DNA from: Hyphomicrobiaceae bacterium
GTDB lineage: Bacteria > Pseudomonadota > Alphaproteobacteria > Rhizobiales > Devosiaceae
Assembly (NCBI GenBank): GCA_020638095.1
Contig: JACKJF010000003.1
Span: forward strand, 868,001 to 932,000
Length of the DNA stretch: 64,000 nt
Direction of reading: 5' to 3'
Shown: positions 34,166-42,507 of the stretch, piece by piece
Position numbering within the stretch: the stretch's first letter is position 1
Layout: every line of letters starts with the position of its first letter
The notes under the pieces: model-generated
What the model was told of the DNA's origin: nothing
The model's input: only the letters and a program-made list of their open reading frames with translations
The model's database searches: none
Translations under genes and position numbers: made by a program

Positions 34166-35368
34166 GTGTCGGATATAATAGACGGAACCGAAGGCAAAAT
34201 ACTGCTTTCCATCGTCATACCCGTCTACAATGTTCTGCCCTATCTGGGCGAGCTTCTGGCCAGTCTCAGCGGATTCGATCGTCCAGATGTGGAGTTACTG
34301 TTTGTTGGTGATTGCGACCAAGACGGGAGCATCGAACATATCAGGCAATCGAGATCACGGTTTGCCAACTGCCTTGTGACGATTGTCGAGAACGAGCAGA
34401 ATCGCGGTTTGTCGCGATCACGCCGCGTCGGCTTGGAGGCGTGCCGCGGCGAGTATGTCTGGTTTCTTGATTCCGACGACATCGTGATTTCCGATCACGC
34501 CACCACGCTGCTTGAAATCATGGACCGGACAAAATGCGATTTCATCGCCTTTGACTTCTTCTACTTCGCCGAGCCACCGCGTCGGCAGCTCGAACACCAT
34601 GTTAGTCGTCGGCCATTTCGAGTGCCCCATGCGGCTCAGCCTGGGGGGATTCAATATGTAAGTTGGATTCCCCAAACGCGGTTGCTACCGGCAGGAAAGG
34701 TCATGAAGGACCGGTCGGAATACATCACTGGCTATTTCGCAGACGAAATGATGTACGCATGGCTTTTCGCGGCGAAGCGCGATCTGCTGCTTGGCATCGA
34801 TTTTCCCGACCGAATGTCGTTTGAAGATATCGCCACTGTTCCGGCCATGCTCATGCGCACTTCTGCAATGTACTATCTACCCTTGCGCTTGGTTGGGTAT
34901 CGTCAACGGGCGGGTTCGATCATGAGCACGCGCTCACCACAGAAGGGGCTCGATATTCTGTCCGCAATGGATCGGCACATAGCGGAATTCGAGGCTCTTC
35001 GTCCCGAATTGTCGAGACAGGCTCAGGCCCACTTTCTTGCATTTTTTCTTCGAGTGATCCTTTGGGCCGAGCAGATGATCAACGCGGGTGGCGGGTTCCG
35101 ATACAATGTTCCGCCCGAGCTGATAGAAGTACACAAGCGCTTCAAGGACCTCACTCGCGGCTTTGAAAAGGAGGTTTTGTGGTTGGCCATCAAGGCGTTC
35201 AGGACGAGACATGATCGCCGCTTCGAGAACATTCCGGACCTGTCCGAACTGCTTGCTACTGGCAGGACGAAAGTGGCGGCTCGTTCGCCCAATCTCTACC
35301 GTTTCCTGTTCGGCATGCACCGCCCGAGACGAAGCAAGATTCTGCAATGGGTTTCGATCTTCATGTGA
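34166..35368 (+). CDS. Family 2 glycosyltransferase
   Basis: A 400-residue GT-A enzyme starting at GTG 34166. LLSIVIPVYNVLPYLGELLA opens the domain, NRGLSRSRRVGLEACRGEYV is the conserved core and FLDSDDIVISDH the DxD motif. The distal ~200 residues (acceptor side) include YRQRAGSIMSTRSPQKG, common in capsule-type transferases. A 176-base gap separates it from the preceding sulfotransferase, with a lone TTGACA (34069-34074) but no matching -10. Confidence 0.85.
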   Translation: MSDIIDGTEGKILLSIVIPVYNVLPYLGELLASLSGFDRPDVELLFVGDCDQDGSIEHIRQSRSRFANCLVTIVENEQNRGLSRSRRVGLEACRGEYVWFLDSDDIVISDHATTLLEIMDRTKCDFIAFDFFYFAEPPRRQLEHHVSRRPFRVPHAAQPGGIQYVSWIPQTRLLPAGKVMKDRSEYITGYFADEMMYAWLFAAKRDLLLGIDFPDRMSFEDIATVPAMLMRTSAMYYLPLRLVGYRQRAGSIMSTRSPQKGLDILSAMDRHIAEFEALRPELSRQAQAHFLAFFLRVILWAEQMINAGGGFRYNVPPELIEVHKRFKDLTRGFEKEVLWLAIKAFRTRHDRRFENIPDLSELLATGRTKVAARSPNLYRFLFGMHRPRRSKILQWVSIFM

Positions 35369-35456
35369 GGGGCCGCGGTCGCTCCAATCCAACTGACAGA
35401 GAAGGCCGGGGTCGCTCGGGCTCGCCGAACACCAACCGAAGCGCGGTAGTACTCCG

Positions 35457-36293
35457 TTGACCAGCATCCCTTCCATCGTCGAGAGCACCCCCCTCACCAC
35501 GCTGATGGTCACCTATGCCGGTGAGCGGCCGGACAATCTCGATCAGGCGCTCGCGAGCCTTGTGCGCCAGTCCCGGCCGGCCGCCGAAACGGTCCTCGTT
35601 TGCGCTGGACCGCTCACGGAGGAGCTGGAAACTGTCATTGCCCGTTTTCGCGAGCCACTGGCCATCCGTCGCGTCGATCTCGCTAGAAACGGGCCGCTGG
35701 CGATCAGCCTTAATGCCGGCCTTGCCACAATCGAGACGGAATGGGTCGCGCGCATGGATAGCGACGACATCGCCGAACCCGACCGGTTCGAAAAGCAGCT
35801 GAACTTTCTCGACGCCCATCCGGAGGTCGATGTCCTCGGGTCGTCGATCGTCGAGTTTGCCGATGATCCGGACGCTCCGACGGGCCGGCGCGAAGTTCCC
35901 CTGACGCATCAGGCGATCTGCCGCTCGGCCTTTCTCCGAACCCCGTTCAACCATATGACGGTGGTTTTCCGGAGGTCCGCCGTCGACCGGGTTGGCGGCT
36001 ATCGCGATTTTCTCGGCTACGAGGACTTTGATCTCTGGACCCGCATGCTGGTCGACGGGGCACGCATGGCGAACCTTGCCGAACCGCTGGTCCGGGCCAG
36101 GACTGGCAAAGGCTTCCACAGCCGGCGCGGCGGCCTCAAATATGCCAAGGCCGAATGGCGGGCCCTTTCGACGGCAAACCGCATCAACACGGTCAATCCG
36201 TGGCAGGTGCGGTTGTCGATGCCGATCCGGTTTGGTTTGCGCCTGATGCCGGTCTGGCTGCGCAACCGCGCTTATCGCGCGGTGCGTGGCTGA
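35457..36293 (+). CDS. Family 2 glycosyltransferase
   Basis: A 278-residue GT-A enzyme starting at TTG 35457. TLMVTYAGERPDNLDQALAS starts the domain; NGPLAISLNAGLATIETEWV and ARMDSDDIAEPDRFEKQ are the core and the DxD motif. GYEDFDLWTRML is the acceptor-side ED motif of galactosyl/rhamnosyltransferase-like members. Base composition is again like the GC-rich flanks, so the foreign-looking part of the region ends around here. A strong terminator follows. Confidence 0.88.
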   Translation: MTSIPSIVESTPLTTLMVTYAGERPDNLDQALASLVRQSRPAAETVLVCAGPLTEELETVIARFREPLAIRRVDLARNGPLAISLNAGLATIETEWVARMDSDDIAEPDRFEKQLNFLDAHPEVDVLGSSIVEFADDPDAPTGRREVPLTHQAICRSAFLRTPFNHMTVVFRRSAVDRVGGYRDFLGYEDFDLWTRMLVDGARMANLAEPLVRARTGKGFHSRRGGLKYAKAEWRALSTANRINTVNPWQVRLSMPIRFGLRLMPVWLRNRAYRAVRG

Positions 36294-36301
36294 CGCAAAA
36301 A

Positions 36302-36327
36302 AGGGCCCGGCCGTTTAGCCGGGCCCT
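36302..36327. terminator. Bidirectional intrinsic terminator ending the polysaccharide region
   Basis: AGGGCCCGGC (36302-36311) pairs with GCCGGGCCCT (36318-36327) over a 6-base loop; an A-run precedes it (36297-36302) and ATTT follows. It lies between the glycosyltransferase (plus) and the beta-repeat protein (minus) stops and can serve both. Confidence 0.85.
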
Positions 36328-36349
36328 ATTTCCATTCAAGCGCGAAGGC

Positions 36350-37501
36350 TTATGCCGCCGCAGGTGCTTCGATCGAAGTCTTGCGGGCGGTTGACTGGAC
36401 CCAGGCGAGCCCGATGCCGCCAAGGCCGGCAAAGACCACCAGAACCTTGAGGATCCACCCAACAAAGGGCAGGAGGCCGATCGCCCAGACCAGCACGAGG
36501 CCTGCCGCGAGCGCGAGGGCTTTCATCCACATCGACTCGGTGTTCTGGTTAAAGGCTTCAAAGACCCAGCGGGCGATGAAATAGGCTCCGGCCGCAAAGC
36601 CGACAAAGGCCATCAGCACCAGCCAGGCGACCGCAACCAGGGCAAACGGAATGCCGATGATCGTGGCCAGCAGCACCGGAATGATGCCGACAAAGGCACC
36701 GAGGCTGAAAATGCCGATGAACCCGGAACGCCACGGATGTTCACGAAAGGCCGAAAAGGAGTTCTCGGCATTCCTGCGGAAAAGCGCGATGTAGAGAATG
36801 CCAATCACGAACAAAGCCGCGAGGAACCCGAACCCGCGAATGGGCTGGGGCAGGGCCTGCTGGCTCGTTTGTTCGGCCATGTGCCCGGCCTGGCCGGCCA
36901 TGTCGGTGAACTGGGCCTTCTCGAAGGTCACCCGGTCCGCCGAAGCAACACTCGCGGGAACCGCGATTTCCTCTTCCGCACGGATCAGGATCTTGCCGTC
37001 GACGCGCGCGTCATTTCCGAACACGATGTTGCGCCCGGTAAAATTGAGGTCTCCGGTCACCGGCGAATTGAGATGCAGCGTTTCCGCGGCAACCACTGCC
37101 GAACCCTCGACATTGGCGCCGATTGTCACGTTCTGACCGGCCGCCCGCACGTTTCCGGCCACCCGCGCGCCACTAAGCGTCACGTTGGCGCCGGCGACCG
37201 ACGCGTCCTTGAAGACGTTGCCCGAAACCGTGACATTGTTGCCCGCCGCATAGACGTTGCCAGTCACCGCGCCCGAAATCGTCACCGTGTTGCCGATCGA
37301 ATGGACGTCGCCGCCCACATTGGCGCTGACCGAAACATTGTTGCCCATCGCAAACGCATCGTTCTTGACAGTTTCGGCTACGGACGCGTCCGCACCGCCA
37401 ACAAAGACATCGCCGCCGATTGCGTAGCTGTCGTCGGCCGCCGCCGGTGCTGCAAGCAGCATCACAAAGGCGCCAAGCGCCCCCAGAACTGAAAATCTCA
37501 T
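36350..37501 (-). CDS. Exported beta-repeat (bactofilin-like) protein with C-terminal membrane helices
   Basis: A 383-residue protein. ATG 37501 follows GGGAGA and gives a signal peptide (MRFSVLGALGAFVMLLAAPAAA). Residues ~22-190 are short repeats of the form GNNVTVSG-N-V-GD, predicting a right-handed beta-helix like bactofilins/polymer-forming proteins but on the outer side of the membrane. The C-terminal half has four to five helices (GFLAALFVIGILYIALF, IFSLGAFVGIIPVLLATIIG, and others). Function unknown; a membrane-linked periplasmic scaffold is plausible. Confidence 0.75.
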   Translation of the reverse strand: MRFSVLGALGAFVMLLAAPAAADDSYAIGGDVFVGGADASVAETVKNDAFAMGNNVSVSANVGGDVHSIGNTVTISGAVTGNVYAAGNNVTVSGNVFKDASVAGANVTLSGARVAGNVRAAGQNVTIGANVEGSAVVAAETLHLNSPVTGDLNFTGRNIVFGNDARVDGKILIRAEEEIAVPASVASADRVTFEKAQFTDMAGQAGHMAEQTSQQALPQPIRGFGFLAALFVIGILYIALFRRNAENSFSAFREHPWRSGFIGIFSLGAFVGIIPVLLATIIGIPFALVAVAWLVLMAFVGFAAGAYFIARWVFEAFNQNTESMWMKALALAAGLVLVWAIGLLPFVGWILKVLVVFAGLGGIGLAWVQSTARKTSIEAPAAA

Positions 37502-37653
37502 CTTAGGTCTCCCAAGCGCGGCACCGGCCGTCCGACCCCTTGCGCGTGCCTCGGCGCCGCCTGCAACCGATATAGGTGCGCATTGCTGCGGTTCAATGAA
37601 AGCGCCACGGATGCGGCCAGGACCTGACCCAAACTGCCAGAATTGGATGAGGA

Positions 37654-37669
37654 TTGACCTTTTGGTCAA
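37654..37669. promoter_or_regulatory. Palindrome upstream of the oligopeptide-type importer
   Basis: TTGACC (37654-37659), TTTT, GGTCAA (37664-37669) is a perfect 6-4-6 palindrome in the 284-base space between the divergent beta-repeat and binding-protein genes. The N8 spacing between TTGA and TCAA excludes an FNR box; a GntR- or LacI-type operator is possible. A second hairpin, GGCCGACG/CGTCGGCC (37741-37758), lies nearer the start in the leader. Nothing else stands out in this space. Confidence 0.4.
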
Positions 37670-37785
37670 AATAGAGGCTTGAACGCCATGCCGATCTGCG
37701 CTTTGCTCCCGACCCAGAGCGCAAGGCAATGGAGACGGACGGCCGACGACCGTCGGCCTTGTGCCTTTATGACTTGGAGGTAGTT

Positions 37786-39408
37786 ATGAACAAGATCCTT
37801 TTGGGGGGCTTGGCTCTATCCGCCCTGTTCGCGGCGGTGTCTGTGCCGGCTGCTGCCTTTGAAGGCAGAACCGTGGCCGCACCGAATTGCGATTACGGCG
37901 GGAAGATTGAGTCGATCGTCGCCCAGGATGAATTCACGGTTGTGTTCAACCTGTGCAAGCCCGATCCGGCTTTCAAGGCCAAAGCGGCCTTCACCCCGTT
38001 CGGCATCGAGCCGGAAGAGTATATAGACACCGCCGGTGTCGACGGGTCGATCATTTCCGCGCCGATCGGCACGGGCCCGTTCAAGCTTGAAGCCTGGAAT
38101 CGTGGCGACTCCGTCGTCTATTCGCGCTTCGACGACTATTGGGGCGAAAAGCCTGCCTATCAGACGCTCGTCTATCGCTGGAACGACAGCGGCGCCGGCC
38201 GTCTGAACGAACTGCGCGCCGGCACGGTCGATCAGATCACCAACGTCTCGCCGGACGACTATGACAGCGTCAAGATGGACGACAATCTGCAGTTCATTCC
38301 GGTGGTCAATCCCAACACCATGTATCTGGGCATGACCAACACCTTCGCGCCGTTCGACAACGTCAAGGTGCGTCAGGCCATCGCCATGGGCATCGACCGT
38401 CAGCGTATCATCGACAACTTCTACCCGGCCGGTTCTGAAGTAGCGTCTCACTTCACCCCGTGCTCGCTGCCCAACGCCTGCGTCGGCGATCCCTGGTACG
38501 ATTTCGATCCGGTCAAGGCCAAGGAACTGCTGGCGGAAGCCGGCTATCCGAATGGCTTCGACACCAAGATCTACTATCGCGACGTGTTCCGTGGCTATCT
38601 GCCTGAACCAAGCCTTGTCGCGGTCGAACTGCAGACCCAGCTTCGCGACAATCTCGGCATCAATGCCGAAGTGGTCGTGATGGAATCGGGCGAATTCATC
38701 GATGAATCGACCTCCGGCCGTCTCGATGGCTTCTACATGCTCGGTTGGGGTGCCGACTATCCGCACATCACCAACTTCCTTGACTACCACTTCACCAAGG
38801 GCACCGTTCAGTTCGGCAATCCGTTCCCCGAGATCTATGACAACCTGATCACGGCCTCGACGATCGCCGACACCGCAACCGCAGAGCCCTATTACGTGAA
38901 GGCCAACAACGCCATCCGCGAACTGGTACCGATGGTGCCGATCGCGCACGGCGCTTCGGCCTCCGCGGCGCTGAAGACCCTGGGCAACGCTCACTTCCCG
39001 CCATTCGGTGCACCGCAGCTTCAGTTCGACAATCCGGGCAAGGACACCCTTGTCTACATGCAGAATGCCGAACCGATCAGCCTCTACTGCGCCGACGAGA
39101 CCGACGGTGAATCGCTTGCCGCTTGCCAGCCGGTGGTTGAGACCCTTCTCAACTACAAGATGGATTCCGGCGACACGGTCCCCGCTCTTGCCACCGACTG
39201 CTCGGCCAATGACGAAGCAACCGTCTGGACCTGCACCCTGCGTCAGGGCGTGAAGTTCCACGACGGCTCCTCCTTCGACGCCAATGACGTGGTTGCTTCC
39301 TGGGCTGCGGGCATCGATGCCTCCAACCCGGCGCACAAGGGCAACACCGGCTCGTTCGACTACTATGCCTACCTCTGGGACGGCTTCATGAACGCGCCTG
39401 CTAACTAA
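37786..39408 (+). CDS. Family 5 ABC substrate-binding protein with permuted segment order
   Basis: A 540-residue periplasmic binding protein; ATG 37786 follows TTGGAGG, and the signal peptide ends near AAA-FEG. It belongs to the Dpp/Opp (SBP_bac_5) family, but the order is rotated. Residues ~35-400 hold what normally comes second to last (CDYGGKIESIVAQDEFTVVF, IGTGPFKLEAWNRGDSVVYS, VKVRQAIAMGIDRQRII). The usual N-terminal part (LVYMQNAEPISLY, ALATDC...WTCTLRQGVKFHDG, FDANDVVASW) is at residues ~419-540. Eight cysteines appear in pairs and may form disulfides. First gene of the importer operon. Confidence 0.9.
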   Translation: MNKILLGGLALSALFAAVSVPAAAFEGRTVAAPNCDYGGKIESIVAQDEFTVVFNLCKPDPAFKAKAAFTPFGIEPEEYIDTAGVDGSIISAPIGTGPFKLEAWNRGDSVVYSRFDDYWGEKPAYQTLVYRWNDSGAGRLNELRAGTVDQITNVSPDDYDSVKMDDNLQFIPVVNPNTMYLGMTNTFAPFDNVKVRQAIAMGIDRQRIIDNFYPAGSEVASHFTPCSLPNACVGDPWYDFDPVKAKELLAEAGYPNGFDTKIYYRDVFRGYLPEPSLVAVELQTQLRDNLGINAEVVVMESGEFIDESTSGRLDGFYMLGWGADYPHITNFLDYHFTKGTVQFGNPFPEIYDNLITASTIADTATAEPYYVKANNAIRELVPMVPIAHGASASAALKTLGNAHFPPFGAPQLQFDNPGKDTLVYMQNAEPISLYCADETDGESLAACQPVVETLLNYKMDSGDTVPALATDCSANDEATVWTCTLRQGVKFHDGSSFDANDVVASWAAGIDASNPAHKGNTGSFDYYAYLWDGFMNAPAN

Positions 39409-39427
39409 GGCAGCGAACCTACCAAGG

Positions 39428-39457
39428 GGCGGACGGCAAATGCCGCCCGCCTCTTTT
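39428..39457 (+). terminator. Attenuator-like hairpin after the binding-protein gene
   Basis: GGCGG-A-CGGC (39428-39437) pairs with GCCG-C-CCGCC (39442-39451), one internal mismatch, followed by TCTTTT. It lies between the binding-protein gene and the first permease and probably lets most transcripts stop or be stabilised there, making the binding protein more abundant than the membrane parts. Confidence 0.6.
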
Positions 39458-39474
39458 CCAAAAGCGGAGACGTC

Positions 39475-40554
39475 ATGCTCGGTTACGCCCTGCGCCGCCT
39501 GCTGATCGCCATTCCCGTCCTGTTCGGAATCCTCATCGTTACCTTCGTGATGGCCCGTTCCATTCCGGGCGATCCCTGCAAGGCGATGCTCGGCGAAAAG
39601 GCCTCCGCGGCAACCTGTGAAGCCTTCACCCAGAGATTCGGCTTCGACCAGCCCATCACCACCCAGCTCTACATCTATATGAGCGACGTGCTGCGCGGCA
39701 ATTTCGGCGACTCCATCCGCTTCTCGCGCCCGGTCACCCAGCTGCTCGTCGAGCGCTTTCCGATGACCATCGAACTGGCGCTTCTCGCGCTCATCGTCGC
39801 GACCTTTGCCGGCGTCACCCTTGGCATCATCGCCGCCCGAAAACACAATTCCGCCGCCGACGTCACCACCATGATCGGTGCCAATATCGGCGTTTCCATG
39901 CCGGTCTTCTGGCTCGGGCTGATGCTCGCCTACATTTTCGGCGTCATCTTCAAGGACACGATATTCTGGCTGCCGCCGTCCGGTCGCCTCAGCGCCGGCA
40001 TCTCGTCGGTGCCGTTTTACGAGGTCTGGGGCTGGCAGCTCGCCGCCGACAGCGGCTGGAGCAAGTTCCTCGAATTTCTCTCCAACCTTTACATCTTCAA
40101 CGCGCTCGTCACCTTCAACTGGCCGGTTTTCTGGGATGCGGTCCGCCACATGATCCTGCCGGTGCTGGCGCTCGCGACCATTCCGATGTCGGTCATTGCC
40201 CGCATGACCCGATCCTCGCTGCTCGACGTTCTCGGCCGCGACTACGTCCGCACCGCCCGCGCCAAGGGGCTTCTTGAAACCGACGTCGTCCGCAAGCACG
40301 CACTCGGCAATGCCATGCTGCCGGTTGTCACCATTCTGGGCCTGCAACTGGGCGCACTTCTCAGCGGCGCGGTTCTGACCGAAAGCGTCTTTGGACTGGC
40401 CGGCGTCGGGCGCCTTCTGGTCGAGGCGATCTTTGCCCGCGACTATCCCATCATCCAGGGCGTTACCGTGACCATCGCCGTCGCCTACGTCGTCATCAAC
40501 CTGCTCGTGGATCTGAGCTATTCCTACCTCGATCCGCGCATCCGCCAGCAATAG
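39475..40554 (+). CDS. Peptide/oligosaccharide ABC permease (DppB type)
   Basis: A 359-residue permease with six membrane helices. The N terminus (GYALRRLLIAIPVLFGILIVTFVMARSIPGDP) is the standard DppB opening. GRDYVRTARAKGL is the coupling motif that touches the ATPase. It is a little longer than usual because of an insert (residues ~150-215) with KDTIFWLPPSGRLS. It carries solute across the inner membrane with the DppC-type partner encoded next (10 bases on). Confidence 0.94.
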   Translation: MLGYALRRLLIAIPVLFGILIVTFVMARSIPGDPCKAMLGEKASAATCEAFTQRFGFDQPITTQLYIYMSDVLRGNFGDSIRFSRPVTQLLVERFPMTIELALLALIVATFAGVTLGIIAARKHNSAADVTTMIGANIGVSMPVFWLGLMLAYIFGVIFKDTIFWLPPSGRLSAGISSVPFYEVWGWQLAADSGWSKFLEFLSNLYIFNALVTFNWPVFWDAVRHMILPVLALATIPMSVIARMTRSSLLDVLGRDYVRTARAKGLLETDVVRKHALGNAMLPVVTILGLQLGALLSGAVLTESVFGLAGVGRLLVEAIFARDYPIIQGVTVTIAVAYVVINLLVDLSYSYLDPRIRQQ

Positions 40555-40564
40555 GAGCGCGATC

Positions 40565-41521
40565 GTGAGTGCCCTCAGCCGCGCCTCCGCGCAATATTCC
40601 GAAAAGATCGACACCGAAGGATTGCTCGGCGACCCCAAACCCATGTGGCGCCAGGCCATCTCCCGGTTGCTCGCCATCCGCTCCGGCCAGATCGGCCTGG
40701 TCATCATTCTGATCCTGCTGTTCATCGCCGCCTTCGCCGACGTCATCTCGCCCTACAATCCGCAGCAGGTTCTGATCGGCGTCGAACAGGTGAAAAAGCG
40801 CGATGCGCCCTGTGTTCATTTCCTCGGTTGCGACACGGCCAAGCCCCAGCACATCATGGGCATCGACGGCAACGTGCGCGACGAATATTCCCGTGTCCTG
40901 CACGGCACCCGGGTTTCTCTGACCATCGGTCTGACAACCGTCAGCGCGGCGCTGCTCTTCGGTGTCTTTTTCGGTGCAGTCTCAGGTTATTTCGGCGGCT
41001 GGATCGACATGATCATCATGCGACTGATGGACGTGATTCTCGGTTTTCCATCGCTGCTTCTGGCCATCGCCATCGTCGCGGTTCTCGGGCCAGGCATACA
41101 GAATGCGCTCCTAGCCATATCCATCGTGACCTTGCCTCAATATGCCCGCGTGACGCGTGCGTCCGTGCTCTCGGTCAAGGAGCTCGATTTCGTCGCCGCA
41201 TCCAAGGTCATGGGCGCGAGCCATCGGCACATCCTCTTCTTCCGGGTCCTGCCCAACGCCATGACCCCGATTGTGGTGCTGGCAACGCTTGGCATCGCGA
41301 CCGCCATTCTCGATGCGGCCGGCCTCAGCTTTCTCGGCCTCGGTGCCCAACCGCCCATGCCTGAATGGGGCACGATGCTGGGCTCCGAACGCAACCAGAT
41401 CTTTTCGGCTCCGCACCTCGTCTTCTTCCCGGGCATCGCCATCATGATCACAGTGCTCGGTTTCAACCTGCTCGGCGACGGCCTCCGCGACGCGCTCGAT
41501 CCAAGGCTCAATCATTCATGA
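40565..41521 (+). CDS. Peptide/oligosaccharide ABC permease (DppC type)
   Basis: A 318-residue permease starting at GTG 40565 (GGAG upstream). IGLVIILILLFIAAFADVISPYNP is the first helix and DppC-type exit; VKELDFVAASKVMGASHRHI is the coupling motif. A cysteine-bearing periplasmic stretch (CVHFLGCDTAKPQH) is in the usual place where members carry HPLGTD. It overlaps the ATPase gene by ATGA. Confidence 0.94.
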   Translation: MSALSRASAQYSEKIDTEGLLGDPKPMWRQAISRLLAIRSGQIGLVIILILLFIAAFADVISPYNPQQVLIGVEQVKKRDAPCVHFLGCDTAKPQHIMGIDGNVRDEYSRVLHGTRVSLTIGLTTVSAALLFGVFFGAVSGYFGGWIDMIIMRLMDVILGFPSLLLAIAIVAVLGPGIQNALLAISIVTLPQYARVTRASVLSVKELDFVAASKVMGASHRHILFFRVLPNAMTPIVVLATLGIATAILDAAGLSFLGLGAQPPMPEWGTMLGSERNQIFSAPHLVFFPGIAIMITVLGFNLLGDGLRDALDPRLNHS

Positions 41522-42507
41522 ACGCCGCCGCACCCATTCTGACGGTCAAGGATCTCTCGACCTGGTTCGACACGCGCGCCGGAACGGCAAAGGCTGTGGA
41601 CGGCGTTTCTTTCGAGCTTCACGCGGGCGAGACCCTCTGTGTCGTCGGCGAGTCCGGCTGCGGCAAGTCGATTACTGCCCTCTCGATCATGGGGTTGATC
41701 CCCCGCCCGGGCCGCATCGTCAACGGTCAGATCCTCTTCAAGGAACTCGACCTGCTGGCGCTCAAGGAACGCGAATTCGCCAAGGTGCGCGGCAACCGCA
41801 TTTCGATGATCTTTCAGGACCCGTCCTCGGCGCTGAACCCGGTTCACACAGTCGGAGACCAGATCGCCGAAGTCTTCACACTTCATATGGGCCTCTCCTC
41901 CGCCGAAGCGCACAAATCCGCGCTTGGCGTGATGAAGGCGGTCGGCATTCCCGATCCTGAAACCCGCATGAAGGCCTATCCGCACGAAATGTCGGGCGGC
42001 ATGGCCCAGCGCATCATGATCGCCATGGCGCTCGCTTGCGAGCCTGAGGTGCTGATCGCCGACGAACCGACGACGGCGCTCGACGTCACCATCCAGGCGC
42101 AGATCCTCGAACTGATGCGTGACCTGCAGGACAGGTTCGAAACCGCGACCATTCTCATCACCCACGATCTTGGCATCGTGGCCGAAATGGCCGACAGGGT
42201 CGCGGTCATGTATGCTGGGCAGGTGGTGGAGTTCGCCGATGTGGTGACGCTCTTCGACAATCCGCAGCATCCCTATACGCGCGCGCTCATGCGGTCGATC
42301 CCCACGATCGGCGCGGAGCAGGAAATGCTCGAAGTGATCGAGGGCAGGGTGCCGCCGCTGACCAATCTGCCAAAGGGTTGCCGTTTCGCCCCGCGCTGCG
42401 CCGAGCGCAAGGAAACGCCAGACCCACGCTGCGAAACCGAGGCGCCTGAGTTGATCGACATTGCCGCCGCTCATTCCTGCCGCTGCTGGCTGAGGACGGG
42501 CCAATGA
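41518..42507 (+). CDS. Peptide/oligosaccharide ABC ATPase (DppD type)
   Basis: A 329-residue ATPase. Walker A GESGCGKS, signature [15 protein letters not shown], Walker [13 protein letters not shown], switch [14 protein letters not shown]. The C-terminal oligopeptide-type extension has [19 protein letters not shown], which binds an iron-sulfur cluster in related proteins. It starts by overlapping the DppC-type stop and ends by overlapping the DppF-type start, so all are co-translated. Confidence 0.95.
   Translation: MNAAAPILTVKDLSTWFDTRAGTAKAVDGVSFELHAGETLCVVGESGCGKSITALSIMGLIPRPGRIVNGQILFKELDLLALKEREFAKVRGNRISMIFQDPSSALNPVHTVGDQIAEVFTLHMGLSSAEAHKSALGVMKAVGIPDPETRMKAYPHEMSGGMAQRIMIAMALACEPEVLIADEPTTALDVTIQAQILELMRDLQDRFETATILITHDLGIVAEMADRVAVMYAGQVVEFADVVTLFDNPQHPYTRALMRSIPTIGAEQEMLEVIEGRVPPLTNLPKGCRFAPRCAERKETPDPRCETEAPELIDIAAAHSCRCWLRTGQ

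Noticed and set aside
37654..37669. FNR box upstream of the permuted binding protein
   Set aside because: TTGA and TCAA are present but separated by eight bases rather than six.
37816..40746. A 976-codon open frame on the minus strand
   Set aside because: It lies entirely antisense to the binding-protein, DppB-type and DppC-type genes, has the low-complexity His/Asp/Arg-rich composition of a GC-rich shadow frame, and no ribosome site or known motif.
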